Shown here piece after piece: positions 1 to 8,860 of a stretch of 64,000 nucleotides of DNA. Source of the DNA: Antarcticirhabdus aurantiaca (lineage in GTDB: Bacteria; Pseudomonadota; Alphaproteobacteria; Rhizobiales; Rhizobiaceae). Within the stretch, counting starts at the first letter, position 1, and each line of letters starts with the position of its first letter. The position numbers were made by a program, and so were the translations under genes. Below the pieces are notes generated by a model. The model did not search any database, was not told where the DNA came from, and was given only the letters and a program-made list of their open reading frames with translations. The DNA is taken from contig NZ_VTOM01000004.1 of the NCBI RefSeq assembly GCF_009765365.1, positions 248,001 to 312,000 on the forward strand. Direction: 5' to 3'.

Positions 1-1140
1 GTTCTCCTGCGGCATGGAAGCCTGATAGCCGTTGAGGCTGTCGATCACGACGGTCTTCGCCTGCGCCTTGTCGACGTAATCGCGAACGCGCTGGGCGAAC
101 TCCCCCGGCGAGAGTTCGGCGGCGTCGACCTGCTCGATGTGCAGGAGGCCGGCGGCTCGCATGGCTTCGAAGTCGAAGCCGAGAGCTCGCGTGCGGTCGA
201 GAAGCAGTCCCAGCTCCTCGTCGAACACGAAAATGGCCGCCCGCTCGCCGCGCGCGATCGCGGCGGCGACGAACTGGAAGCTGAAGGTGCTCTTCCCCGT
301 CCCCGCCGGACCGAGAACCAGCGTGCTCGAGCCCTGCTCGATGCCGCCGCCCAGAAGAGCATCGAGTTCCGGGATGTCGCTCGTGTTCTGGGTGCGATCG
401 AAGTGCGTCCTGTGCTCGGCCGACACCAGGCGCGGAAACACGGCGACGCCGCCGCGCCGGATGGCGAAGTCGTGATAGCCGCCCCGGAAGCGCTGGCCGC
501 GGTACTTCATGACGCGCAGGCGCCGGCGCTCGGCACCGTAGTCGGGCGCGAGCTCCTCCAGCTTGACCACTCCGTGCGCGACGCTGTGCACCGTCTTGTC
601 CATCGACTCCGACGTGAGATCGTCGAGAAGGAGCACGGTCGCGCCCTGGCGGGCGAAGTAGTGCTTGATGGACAGGATCTGGCGGCGGTAGCGCAGGGAG
701 CTTTGGGCGAGGAGACGGATCTCCGACAGGCTGTCGAGAACGACGCGGGCGGGCTTGACTCGCTCGAAGGCCTGGAAGATCGCCCTCGTGGCTTCGCCCA
801 GCTCCAGGTCGGACGAGTAGAGGAGGCTCTGCTCGCGATCAGTATCGAGCAGGGCGTCGGGCGGGATCAGCTCGAAGACCTCGACGTTGTCGTCGATCGT
901 CCAGCCGTGCGAGGCGGCGGTTTCCCGAAGCTCCTGCTCGGTTTCCGAGAGCGTGATGTAGAGGCCCGTCTCGCCGTCCTCGGCGCCGGTCAGGAGGAAG
1001 CGGAGCGCGATGGTGGTCTTGCCCGTGCCCGGGCTTCCCTCGAGCAGGAAGACGTGGCCCTGCGACAAGCCTCCCGACAGAATGTCGTCGAGACCGGGAA
1101 CGCCCGTCCTGGCCATGGGCCGCAAGCCGTCGCTAGTCAC
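1..1140 (-). CDS. kaiC: KaiC-family double RecA-domain ATPase (3' end outside window)
   Basis: The minus strand is open from a GTG at 1140 to the window edge, giving 380 codons with no stop, so the C-terminus is missing. Two RecA/KaiC domains are visible. The first has Walker A GSPGTGKT near residue 35 and a following SETEQ strand; the second has GPAGTGKS near residue 276 and an FDEE catalytic-glutamate motif. The start codon lies inside the 3' end of the HigA-like gene (8-nt overlap), which suggests translational coupling. Cyanobacterial KaiC is the clock autokinase; proteobacterial relatives are linked to stress or signalling and their roles are less clear. No kaiB is visible here. Confidence 0.88.
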   Translation of the reverse strand, partial: MTSDGLRPMARTGVPGLDDILSGGLSQGHVFLLEGSPGTGKTTIALRFLLTGAEDGETGLYITLSETEQELRETAASHGWTIDDNVEVFELIPPDALLDTDREQSLLYSSDLELGEATRAIFQAFERVKPARVVLDSLSEIRLLAQSSLRYRRQILSIKHYFARQGATVLLLDDLTSESMDKTVHSVAHGVVKLEELAPDYGAERRRLRVMKYRGQRFRGGYHDFAIRRGGVAVFPRLVSAEHRTHFDRTQNTSDIPELDALLGGGIEQGSSTLVLGPAGTGKSTFSFQFVAAAIARGERAAIFVFDEELGLLLDRTRALGFDFEAMRAAGLLHIEQVDAAELSPGEFAQRVRDYVDKAQAKTVVIDSLNGYQASMPQEN

Positions 1141-1480
1141 CAAAGCCTCCGATCAACTTCAGCATCTCGGGCGGAAGCGTATGAATGGGATAATCGGTCG
1201 TCTCGACCGCGGCCGGGTCCAACCGGTCGAGGTCATGTTCATTCTGGCGCATGAGCCAGACGCGTCCAGGCACGCCGCAGAAGCGCTGGAGGCGCAGGGC
1301 CATGTCCGGCGAGATACCCGCCTGCCCGCTCAGGATCCGGTGGAGGGTCTGGCGGGTGACGCCGAGGTCGCGCGAGGCCTGGGTCACCGAGAGGCTCAGA
1401 ACCGGCAGGACGTGACGGCGCAGCAGGGTTCCCGGATGCGCCGCCCGGCCGACCCACTCCCTTGGTTCCACAGTGTTCAT
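1133..1480 (-). CDS. HigA-like XRE-family antitoxin/regulator without visible HigB
   Basis: A 115-residue protein of the HigA addiction-module antidote type. Its helix-turn-helix lies at about residues 30-65 (VTQASRDLGVTRQTLHRIL), followed by the family's ISPDMALRLQ segment. The ATG at 1480 is preferred to an upstream in-frame start because AGGAAG sits just before it and family homology begins here. HigB toxin genes normally lie directly upstream of higA, but no RelE/HigB-like frame is seen between 1481 and 1706. The stop overlaps the start of the KaiC gene, so it may act as a transcriptional regulator of that gene rather than as half of a toxin-antitoxin pair. Confidence 0.8.
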   Translation of the reverse strand: MNTVEPREWVGRAAHPGTLLRRHVLPVLSLSVTQASRDLGVTRQTLHRILSGQAGISPDMALRLQRFCGVPGRVWLMRQNEHDLDRLDPAAVETTDYPIHTLPPEMLKLIGGFGD

Positions 1481-1706
1481 CGCTTCCTGTAACGTTTGGC
1501 GCGACAGCTGGCAATGCGAGCGGGAGCCCGCAGCCTCGGCCGCGCTCCGGCTCGCGGACACGTCCCGGACGACGTGTCGGCTCCATCGATTTTCCGGGGG
1601 GCGCTCGCCCGATCTTCCTCTCCGTCAAGGCCGATCCGGCCGAGAGGACCGTGGCGACGGCCGCTGCTGCCCATACACCCTCGAGCCGGCGGCTGGACGA
1701 GGGTGC

Positions 1707-2471
1707 TCAGTCCCCGCGACCCGGAGATCGCAGCATCTGCAGAAGCTCCAGGGCGTTCTGGGTGGCGGCCCCGTGCATGGTGTTGTCGTAGATGGTCCAC
1801 ACCTCCGCTCCACCTGCGCCGAGCGCCGCGACGGCCTCCGCGTGGCTCTCGATCCGGCGCCGGTCATACGGCGAGTCGTAGATCCGCGGCGAGCCGTGCA
1901 GACGGAAGTAGACGATCCCCGCCCAGCCTCCGGGCTGGGCCGCATCCGCCGAGAGGGCTGGATCGGCCGCGACCCGCGCCACGCCGTGCCGCTGCAGGAG
2001 ATGGTCGATATCCGGCGTGAACCAGCTCGCATGTCGGGGCTCCAGGACGGCCTGCCCTCCGACGATCGACCGGAACGCCTCCAGGAACTCGGTCGCGAGG
2101 CCGCCGGGATAGGTGAAGCTCGGAGGCAGCTGCACGAGAACCGGGCCGCGCTTCATGCCGAGGCCGGCGGTCTCGTCCGCGAAGGCCTGCAGGAGCGGTT
2201 CGCAGTCCTTGAAGCGGCGCTCGTGGGTGATGGCGCCGGGAAGCTTGACCGCGAACCTGAAGTGATCCGGCACGCTGGCCGCCCACCGCTCGTAGGTCGA
2301 GCGGCGATGCGGTCGATAGAAGCTGCTGTTGATCTCGACGGCCGGGAGGCGAGCGCCGTAGCGCTCGAGATGGCTTCCCGCGCTTGGGAAATCCTCCTTG
2401 GAGGACGCCGGGATCGACCAGCCTGCGACGCCGACGATCAAGGGCATCGGTGACGAGCCAGCGACCTGCAA
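1707..2471 (-). CDS. DUF72 (YecE-like) TIM-barrel protein
   Basis: A 254-residue protein with the DUF72 signature: VGVAGWSIP at the N-terminus, VEINSSFYRPHRRSTYERWA, FAVKLPGAITHE, LPPSF, and EPRHASW in the middle. The family has a TIM-barrel fold and no firmly established biochemical role. The start is either a TTG at 2471 with a GAGGC-type ribosome site or an ATG at 2447; the first 8 residues are therefore uncertain. It follows a small gene by 10 nt and is probably co-transcribed with it. Confidence 0.85.
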   Translation of the reverse strand: MQVAGSSPMPLIVGVAGWSIPASSKEDFPSAGSHLERYGARLPAVEINSSFYRPHRRSTYERWAASVPDHFRFAVKLPGAITHERRFKDCEPLLQAFADETAGLGMKRGPVLVQLPPSFTYPGGLATEFLEAFRSIVGGQAVLEPRHASWFTPDIDHLLQRHGVARVAADPALSADAAQPGGWAGIVYFRLHGSPRIYDSPYDRRRIESHAEAVAALGAGGAEVWTIYDNTMHGAATQNALELLQMLRSPGRGD

Positions 2472-2481
2472 GGCTGCCGCC

Positions 2482-2751
2482 TCATTCCTCCGTCTCAGCG
2501 GGCGTTATGATCTCCGCGCCGCGCAGCAGGCGCAAGGCGGCTGCCGCGTCGCGGACGCCTTGCGGAAGCCCCGCCACGTGCCCGAGATGGATGAGGCGGT
2601 AAAGGCGCCCCAGTTCCGCCGCGTCGGCCTGAACCATGTCGCGAACGCCCGATGCCTTCTCCTCCACCTCCTCCCGGCTCTGGCCCAGGATGCGGGCGGC
2701 TTCGTCGATGCCGAGGCCGCATTGGGCGATACATGCAGAAAAGACGGTCAT
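2482..2751 (-). CDS. small helix-turn-helix-like protein of unknown function
   Basis: An 89-residue protein. The N-terminal half (ACIAQCGLGIDEAARILG followed by SREEVEEKASG) reads like a compact helix-turn-helix in which a CGL.EAA.LLG helix precedes a recognition helix. The C-terminal half is an Ala/Leu-rich helix ending EIITPAETEE. Codon use is typical of neighbours. It lies 10 nt upstream of the DUF72 gene on the same strand. I do not recognise a named family; a small DNA-binding regulator is only a guess. Confidence 0.6.
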   Translation of the reverse strand: MTVFSACIAQCGLGIDEAARILGQSREEVEEKASGVRDMVQADAAELGRLYRLIHLGHVAGLPQGVRDAAAALRLLRGAEIITPAETEE

Positions 2752-2959
2752 CGAGGCACCTCATGCATGGTCGTTCCGGGCGGATGCGAGAACTCCTGGC
2801 GCGGCCCGGATGTTTCATCGATCGACCCGCTTAAACCATCTCACGAAACCATTTCTCGACGAAGTGAAAGGTGACGGGAGCGACCCGGCCCACCGGGTCA
2901 GGACCGGCCTTTTCCTGGAGTTTCGGGAACACGATCGCCGGCCTCGGCGGCGGACGACC

Positions 2960-3976
2960 TCACAGCGGGAAGTGGCAGGCGGCGAGGGTGCCGCCGTCCT
3001 TGGCCTCCAGGCGCGGGCGCTCGGTGCGGCAGCGATCCCGCGCGCGCGGGCAGCGCGGCTCGAAGCGGCAGCCGGCGGAGATCTTCGTCGGGCTCGGCGG
3101 CTCCTTGGCGGGCAGGCGGGCGCCGCGCGCCTTGCGGATGCCGAGGTGCGGCTCCGGGATCGCGTCGAGGAGCGCCGCCGTATAGGGATGGCGCGGCGCC
3201 TCGAAGATGGCGTCGACATCGCCGATCTCGACGATCGCGCCGAGATACATGACCGCCACCCGCGTCGAGATCTGCCGCACCACCGCGAGGTCGTGGGCGA
3301 TGAAGACGTAGGTAAGGTTGAAGCGGTCGCGCAGATCGCAGAAGAGGTTGACGATCTGCGCCTGGACCGAGACGTCGAGCGCGGAGACCGGCTCGTCCGC
3401 GACGATGAGCTTCGGCCGCAGCGCGAGGGCGCGCGCGATGCCGATGCGCTGACGCTGGCCGCCGGAGAGCTCGTGGGGATAGCGCCGGGAAAAGTCCGCC
3501 GGCAGCTCGACGCTGGCCAGAAGCTCGGCGACGCGGCCTTCGATCTCGGACGAGGCGGCGAGACGGTGGACGCGCAAGGGCTCGGCCAGAAGGTCGCCGA
3601 TCCGCCGGCGCGGGTTCAGCGAAGCGTAGGGGTCCTGGAAGACCATCTGCAGCTCGGCGCGCAGCGGGCGCATTTGGCGCATGGGCAGCGCGCCGATGTC
3701 CCGGCCGTCGAACTCCAGCCGGCCGCCGGACAGGTCGTGGAGCCGCGTCAGGCAGCGCCCGAGGGTGGACTTGCCGCAGCCGGACTCGCCGACGAGCCCG
3801 AGCGTTTCGCCGGGCATGACGGCGAAGGACACGTCGTCGACCGCCGTCAGCACGCGGCGCCGGGACGGGAACCAGGAGCCGCCGGTCACGAAGCGCTTGG
3901 TGAGGCCGCTCGCGCGCACCAGCGGGCGCGGTTCGGCAGCGACAGCGGCGGGAGCGAGGGGGCCGAGGGCGGGCAT
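2960..3976 (-). CDS. oligopeptide/dipeptide ABC transporter ATPase (OppF/DppF type)
   Basis: A 338-residue ABC ATPase with Walker A GESGCGKST, Q-loop FQDPYASLNP, signature LSGGQRQR, Walker B LIVADEPVSALD and an H-loop histidine (FIAHDL). The C-terminal oligopeptide-transporter extension has HPYTAALLDAIPEP and a cysteine-rich GCRFEPRCPRA segment, as usual for OppF/DppF. The ATG at 3976 is used; a GTG at 3985 would give a 4-nt overlap with the preceding ATPase gene and is equally possible. It is the last gene of the leftward five-gene transporter operon. Confidence 0.92.
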   Translation of the reverse strand: MPALGPLAPAAVAAEPRPLVRASGLTKRFVTGGSWFPSRRRVLTAVDDVSFAVMPGETLGLVGESGCGKSTLGRCLTRLHDLSGGRLEFDGRDIGALPMRQMRPLRAELQMVFQDPYASLNPRRRIGDLLAEPLRVHRLAASSEIEGRVAELLASVELPADFSRRYPHELSGGQRQRIGIARALALRPKLIVADEPVSALDVSVQAQIVNLFCDLRDRFNLTYVFIAHDLAVVRQISTRVAVMYLGAIVEIGDVDAIFEAPRHPYTAALLDAIPEPHLGIRKARGARLPAKEPPSPTKISAGCRFEPRCPRARDRCRTERPRLEAKDGGTLAACHFPL

Positions 3977-3981
3977 CGCGG

Positions 3982-4989
3982 TCACGCGGCGAGATCCCCG
4001 GCGCGGCGGAAGCCCTGCTTGGTCTCGCCCGGCAGGAAGCAGGCGACGCGCTGCGCGCCCTCGGGAGCGAGCGGCGGGCGCGCCGCGCACGGGGCGAAGG
4101 CGTAGGCGCAGCGGGGCGCGAAGGCGCAGCCCGTTTCCGGGGCGCCGCGCGAGGGCGGCAGGCCGGGAATGCCGGTGAGCCGCGCCGGCCGGGGGCCGCG
4201 CAGGGGCGGGATCGAGTTGAACAGGCCGTGGGTGTAGGGGTGGCGGGGCGCCGCGAACAGCGCCTGCACCGGCCCGCTCTCGACGATCCGGCCGGCATAC
4301 ATGACCGCGACCGTGTCGGCGATCTCGGAGACCACGCCGAGATCGTGGGTGACGAAGACGATTCCCGTGCCGTGGTCGCGGCGCAGCCGGTCGAGAAGCG
4401 CCAGGATCTGCGCCTGAACCGTCACGTCGAGCGCCGTCGTCGGCTCGTCGGCGACGATGAGCTTGGGCTCGCAGGACACGGCCATGGCGATCACGACGCG
4501 CTGTCGCATGCCGCCGGACAATTCGTGGGGATAGCGCTCGACGACGCGGGCCGGATCGGGAATGCCGCATTCGGCCAAAAGCGCCACGGCCTTGTCGCGG
4601 GCCGCGCGGTTTGAAAGCGAGGAATGGGCGCGGATCTGCTCGACGATCTGCCAGCCCACCGTGTGGACGGGGGTGAGCGCCGTCATCGGGTCCTGGAAGA
4701 TCATCGCCGCCTTGGCGCCGCGGATGCGGCGCAGGCGCCGGTTCGGCATGCCGACGAGTTCCTCCCCGTCGAGCCGCACCGAGCCGGAGAGAACCGCGTT
4801 CGGATCGAGGATCAGGCCGAGGATGGAGAGCAGCGTCTGCGTCTTGCCCGAGCCGGATTCGCCGACGAGGCCGAGGACCCGGCCGGCTTCGACCTCGAGG
4901 GAAACGCCCTCGACGGCCTGGACCAGCCCGCGCTCGGTGCGGAAGGCGACGGACAGGTCGCGGATCTGGAGAAGCGGCTCAGCCGGCAC
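3982..4989 (-). CDS. oligopeptide/dipeptide ABC transporter ATPase (OppD/DppD type)
   Basis: A 335-residue ATPase with GESGSGKTQT (Walker A), FQDPMTALTPVHTV (Q-loop), LSGGMRQR (signature), LIVADEPTTALD (Walker B) and FVTHDL (H-loop). The C-terminal HPYTHGLFNSIPPL and Cys-containing GCAFAPRCAYAF extension define the OppD/DppD subfamily. It overlaps the upstream permease gene by 11 nt and almost touches the OppF-type gene, so the two ATPases are translated together and presumably form the heterodimeric motor of one importer. Confidence 0.93.
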   Translation of the reverse strand: MPAEPLLQIRDLSVAFRTERGLVQAVEGVSLEVEAGRVLGLVGESGSGKTQTLLSILGLILDPNAVLSGSVRLDGEELVGMPNRRLRRIRGAKAAMIFQDPMTALTPVHTVGWQIVEQIRAHSSLSNRAARDKAVALLAECGIPDPARVVERYPHELSGGMRQRVVIAMAVSCEPKLIVADEPTTALDVTVQAQILALLDRLRRDHGTGIVFVTHDLGVVSEIADTVAVMYAGRIVESGPVQALFAAPRHPYTHGLFNSIPPLRGPRPARLTGIPGLPPSRGAPETGCAFAPRCAYAFAPCAARPPLAPEGAQRVACFLPGETKQGFRRAGDLAA

Positions 4990-5953
4990 GGCGCACCCTC
5001 GGATCGATCACGGCATAGAGCGCGTCGACGAGCGCGTTGGCCGCGACGACGAAGAAGGAGGCGTAGAGCACGGTCGTCAGGATCACCGGCAGGTCGAGCG
5101 TCTGGAGCGCGTCGTAGGTCAGCTTGCCGACGCCGCGCAGGCCGAAGACCACCTCGGTGAGGAGCGCCCCGCCTCCGATGAGAGCCCCGAAGTCGAGGCC
5201 GAACATGGTGACGAAGGCGATCAGCGAGGAGCGGACCCCGTGGCGCAGGAGGATGCGGCTCTCGGGCAGGCCCTTGGCGCGGGCGGTGCGCACGAAGTCC
5301 TCCTGCATGGTCTCGATGAGGTCGGCGCGCAGGATCCGGCCGTAGAGCCCGATATAGAGGATCGCGAGCGTCACCCAGGGAATGACGAGCGCCTTGAACC
5401 AGCCGGCGGGGTCGGTGAGGAGCGGCTTGTAGCCGAGCGGCGGGACCCAGGAGAACAGAAAGGTGTGGTGCAGCCGGCTCTGGCTGAGGAGGTTCATCAC
5501 CTCGCCCACCCAGAAGACCGGCATCGAGACGCCGACGAGGCTGAGCGCCATCAGCCCGCGATCGGTCCAGCCGCCGCGCGTCGCGGCCGCCGCGACGCCG
5601 ACGATCAGCCCGCCGATCACCCAGAGCACCGCGGCGCCGAGAACGAGGGAGAGCGTGACGGGGATCGCCTTGATCACCGCCGGCACGACCTTCTGACCCC
5701 GGTTCACGAAGGAGGTGAGGTCCTGGGTCACGAAGAGGCGCTTCATCATGACCGCGTATTGGACCGGCAGCGGCTGGTCGAGGCCGAAGCTCTGGCGCAC
5801 CTGGGCGAGCGTCTCGGGCGAGGCGTTGCGGCCGGCGATGCGCGCGGCGGGGTCGCTGCCGGGGGTCGCGAAGAAGATCAGGAAGACGACGACGCTGATG
5901 CCGAACATCACGAAGACGAGCCGGCCGAGGCGGGACAGGATCGCGACGAGCAT
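4979..5953 (-). CDS. peptide ABC transporter permease (DppB/OppB type)
   Basis: A 324-residue inner-membrane permease. The N-terminal segment (ILSRLGRLVFVMFGISVVVF) and FATPGSDP.A..AGRNASPE are the OppB hallmark; the EAA-type cytoplasmic loop (DFVRTARAKGLPESRIL) contacts the ATPases. About six membrane spans are apparent. The start at 5953 shares one base with the stop of the next permease (TGATG), a sign of translational coupling. Confidence 0.92.
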   Translation of the reverse strand: MLVAILSRLGRLVFVMFGISVVVFLIFFATPGSDPAARIAGRNASPETLAQVRQSFGLDQPLPVQYAVMMKRLFVTQDLTSFVNRGQKVVPAVIKAIPVTLSLVLGAAVLWVIGGLIVGVAAAATRGGWTDRGLMALSLVGVSMPVFWVGEVMNLLSQSRLHHTFLFSWVPPLGYKPLLTDPAGWFKALVIPWVTLAILYIGLYGRILRADLIETMQEDFVRTARAKGLPESRILLRHGVRSSLIAFVTMFGLDFGALIGGGALLTEVVFGLRGVGKLTYDALQTLDLPVILTTVLYASFFVVAANALVDALYAVIDPRVRRAG

Positions 5954-7017
5954 CAGGCGATCCTGACCTTGGCGCGGGGATCGAAGGCATCGCGCACGCC
6001 GTCGCCGAGGATGTTGAGGCAGAGGACGGTCAGCGCCACGGCGAGGCCCGGCGCCAGCGCCACGATGGGCCGCGAATAAAGGAGCCCCTGCCCGTCCTGG
6101 ATGATCGTGCCCCAGGAGGCGTCCGGCGGCTGGACGCCGATCGACAGGAAGGAGAGCGAGGACTCCGTGATCATGTTCAGCGCGAGAAGGATCGGCACGA
6201 GGACGATGACCCGCGGCATGATGTTGGGCAGGAGGTCCTTGACGAAGATGCGCCAGGGCGGGACGCCCAGCGCGATGGCGGCGGCGATGAACTCCGAGCG
6301 CATGAGGCTCAGCGTCTGTCCGCGGATCGGCCGGGCGACGTAGGGAACGTAGACCACGCCGATGATGGCGATGGGCAGCCAGAGGCTGCCGGCGCGGATG
6401 TCGATCGGGCCGATCGTCAGGCCTTCCGCGATGAGGACGATCGAGAGCGAGATCGCGAGAAGATAGATCGGGAAGGCCCAGAGGACGTCGAGGACGCGGT
6501 TGAGCACCCCGTCGACGATGCCGCCGAAGAAGCCGCAGAGAAGGCCGATCGCGACCGCGAAGACGAGCGTCAGCACCGTCGCCGCGCCGGCGATGAGCAG
6601 CGAATTGCGCCCGCCATAGAGCATGCGCGCGGCCACGTCCCGGCCCTGGTTGTCGGCGCCGAGCATGTAGGGGCCGAGCGCCCAGGTCGGGCCGATCGGC
6701 GTGACGCCGAGGCCGAGGCCGGTGGTCGAGGGCGCGAGCACGGGCTGCGCCGTGCCGTCGATCGTCACCTCGCCGTTGAGGTTGGTGGCGAAGGGGTTGG
6801 TGCCGGAAACGGCCGAGGCGTAGAGGGGCGCCGCGGCGCAGGCGAGCGCGACGAGGCAGAGAATGGCGAGCGCCACCATGGCGCCCCGGTCGCGCCTCAG
6901 CCGCCGCCAGGCCGTCGCCCAGGGACCAAACGACGCCTCCTTCGCACCCCCAAGAGCGGGGTCCGGCAGCGGAGCGGCGGCGGGCAGAGCGGACGGGTCG
7001 AGGATGCGGTCGGTCAC
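5953..7017 (-). CDS. peptide ABC transporter permease (DppC/OppC type)
   Basis: A 354-residue permease. The N-terminal cytoplasmic region is followed by the DppC membrane anchor (GAMVALAILCLVALACAA), a long periplasmic loop, the GADNQGRDVAARMLYGGRNSL motif region, and the EAA loop near EFIAAAIALGVPPWRIF. The GTG at 7017 is chosen because the frame further upstream loses homology. The periplasmic loop contains a roughly 50-residue insert (NPFATNLNGEVTIDG to GPTWALGPY), longer than in many DppC proteins. Confidence 0.9.
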   Translation of the reverse strand: MTDRILDPSALPAAAPLPDPALGGAKEASFGPWATAWRRLRRDRGAMVALAILCLVALACAAAPLYASAVSGTNPFATNLNGEVTIDGTAQPVLAPSTTGLGLGVTPIGPTWALGPYMLGADNQGRDVAARMLYGGRNSLLIAGAATVLTLVFAVAIGLLCGFFGGIVDGVLNRVLDVLWAFPIYLLAISLSIVLIAEGLTIGPIDIRAGSLWLPIAIIGVVYVPYVARPIRGQTLSLMRSEFIAAAIALGVPPWRIFVKDLLPNIMPRVIVLVPILLALNMITESSLSFLSIGVQPPDASWGTIIQDGQGLLYSRPIVALAPGLAVALTVLCLNILGDGVRDAFDPRAKVRIA

Positions 7018-7085
7018 GAGGCGCCGTGTTCCTGTGGCGGCGGCAAGCGCGGGGACGAAGACCGCCCGCGCTCGCTGCCAAAAGC

Positions 7086-8750
7086 TTACTGGACCGCGAG
7101 CTTGGAGAAGATCGCGTAGAATTGCGGGCTGAAGGTGAAGTTCTGGACCCGCGAGGAGACGAAGTCGACGCGCTTCGGGGTGAAGAGCACGGCGGCGGGC
7201 GCCGCGTCCGTGACTTGTCTGTCGACCTCCGTCCAGATCGGCAGGGCCGAGGCCGGATCCGTCACGGCGGCGGCGAAAGCCTCCTTCATCTTGGCCTCGA
7301 CGGCCTCGTCGCAGAAGCCGGCGATGTTGACCGAGGCGTCCGAGCCCGGGTGGAAGGAGCCGCAGGAGAACAGGACGTTCAGGAAGTTCGAGGGCGAGGG
7401 ATAGTCCTGGAACCACTGCGAGATCGAGATCTGCACCTTGTTGTTGGTGTTCTGGATGTAGGTGAACTGGAGGTTCTGCGAGATCGGCTGGACGCTCGCC
7501 TTGTAGCCGAGCTCGGTCAGGACGTCCTGGAGGTAGACGCCGATGGCGCGCGACACCACCGTGTCCTCGGCGATGATCTTCACCTCCTGGCCCGCCGTCC
7601 CGGATTCGGCGACGAGGGCCTTCGCCTTCTCCATGTCCGGCGCGCTCCAGGTCGTGCCGGGATTGGCCGTGTAGGGGCAGTAGGGCTCATAGCCGGGAAA
7701 GCCCGGCGGCAGGATCTGGCAGGCCGGCTGGGCGAGGTTGGCGCCGCCGAAGAGCTTGACGATGGCGTCGCGGTCGATGGCGAAGTTCACGGCTTGGCGC
7801 ACCTTCGGATTGTCGAAGGGCGCAAGGTTCGTGTTCATCGGCGCGTACCACATGGCCGAGAGCGGGTGCAGCGACACCTGGCTCTCGTACTGCGTGCCGA
7901 TCTCGGCGAGGCGGTCGGGCGGGGGCGGGTCGAACATCCAGTCGGCGTCGCCGTTCTGGATGGCGGTGACGGCCGCCTCCTCGGTCAGGCCGAAATCGTA
8001 CGAGATGTCGTCGACGAAGCCCTCGGGCTGGGCATCGGCGCTCCATTCCTTGAACTGAGGGTTGCGCACGAGCTTCAGCGAGGCGTTGGGGTCGTAGGAC
8101 TGGACGGCATAGGCGCCGGTGCCGGGGATCGGGGTCGTGCCCTGGTCGCTGGCCGGCGTCGCGGCCGGCAGGATGTAGGCGTGGGGCACGGCGAGCTTCT
8201 GGAGGAACTCGCCGTCCGGGGCGGTCAGGTTGATCGTGACCGTGCCCGCCGCCTTGTCGGCGACGACGCCGCCCTCCAGCGTGCAGTCGGCGGGCGCCGA
8301 GAGGCATTTGTCGGCGCCGACGATGCCGTTGTAGAAGGTGCCCGCGGTCGGGCCGGAGACCTTGAAGATGCGCTGGAGCGAGGCGACGACGTCGTCCGTC
8401 GTCAGGTCCTGCCCGTTCGAGAACTTGATGCCCGGACGGAGCTTGAAGGTGTAGGTCTTGCCCTCGTTCGTCGCCTCGGGCAGCGCCTCGGCGAGATCCG
8501 CCACGACCTCGAAGCCCGTCTCGTCGCCGACCTTCCGGAAGGTCACGAGGCCGTCATAGGCGATGTAGAAGACCTGCCACTGCTGCAGCGTGTAGTTGAT
8601 GTGCGGGTCGATCGTGCCGGAGGCCGCGCGGGCGAGCAGGCGCAGCGAGCCGCCCTTCTCCTGCGCGCTCGCGGGCGCGATGGCCACGCCGAAGAGGACG
8701 GCACCGCCCGCCAGGGCGGCGGCAAGGGCTCGAAGTCTCAGCCGGTGCAT
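7086..8750 (-). CDS. peptide ABC transporter substrate-binding protein (SBP_bac_5)
   Basis: A 554-residue periplasmic binding protein. A signal peptide ends near SAQEKG (residue ~30), followed by the family-5 start GGSLRLLARAASGTIDPHINY, the KLRPGIKFSNGQDLTTDDVV segment and VRQAVNFAIDRDAIV. Cysteine pairs occur (CLSAPADC, CQILPP..YCPY). It is the first transporter gene of the operon, 110 nt downstream of the LuxR-family gene, with its own promoter-like motif. By analogy with PipR-linked transporters it may import a plant-derived amide or peptide-like signal; that is inference. Confidence 0.92.
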   Translation of the reverse strand: MHRLRLRALAAALAGGAVLFGVAIAPASAQEKGGSLRLLARAASGTIDPHINYTLQQWQVFYIAYDGLVTFRKVGDETGFEVVADLAEALPEATNEGKTYTFKLRPGIKFSNGQDLTTDDVVASLQRIFKVSGPTAGTFYNGIVGADKCLSAPADCTLEGGVVADKAAGTVTINLTAPDGEFLQKLAVPHAYILPAATPASDQGTTPIPGTGAYAVQSYDPNASLKLVRNPQFKEWSADAQPEGFVDDISYDFGLTEEAAVTAIQNGDADWMFDPPPPDRLAEIGTQYESQVSLHPLSAMWYAPMNTNLAPFDNPKVRQAVNFAIDRDAIVKLFGGANLAQPACQILPPGFPGYEPYCPYTANPGTTWSAPDMEKAKALVAESGTAGQEVKIIAEDTVVSRAIGVYLQDVLTELGYKASVQPISQNLQFTYIQNTNNKVQISISQWFQDYPSPSNFLNVLFSCGSFHPGSDASVNIAGFCDEAVEAKMKEAFAAAVTDPASALPIWTEVDRQVTDAAPAAVLFTPKRVDFVSSRVQNFTFSPQFYAIFSKLAVQ

Positions 8751-8814
8751 CGGGCGTGTCTCCTGGTGGCGCGGACGTCCTGGCGGCGGAGCGCGGCCCG
8801 GATCGGTTCCGAAG

Positions 8815-8860
8815 CTTTAATCCGGCAGGGCGTTCGAGCTAGCTATCAAAAGCGATAGGG
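8815..8860 (-). promoter_or_regulatory. putative LuxR-box promoter of the binding-protein operon
   Basis: On the minus strand CCCT, nine bases, GATAGCT, 20 bases, then TTAAAGCT. The same arrangement with a 21-base spacer lies upstream of the proline iminopeptidase gene. Here CTATC and GATAG also form a 5-bp dyad around six bases. TTAAAG would be a -10-like element about 60 nt before the ATG, and the dyad would sit next to the -35 position, as lux boxes do. Inferred binding site for the adjacent LuxR protein. Confidence 0.5.

Noticed and set aside
1481-1706. Possible HigB toxin gene upstream of the HigA-like gene
   Set aside because: Both strands were read; no frame shows RelE/HigB motifs, and the open frames there are Arg/Pro-rich without a ribosome site.
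2752-2959. Possible tRNA or small RNA gene between the small orphan and the transporter operon
   Set aside because: No cloverleaf or strong stem found; the region seems to be a plain intergenic gap.
4562-6079. Long plus-strand open frames antisense to the ABC transporter genes (and many similar ones across the window)
   Set aside because: They are Arg/Ala/Pro/Asp/Glu-rich shadows caused by GC-rich codons; the opposite strand encodes clearly conserved transporter proteins.
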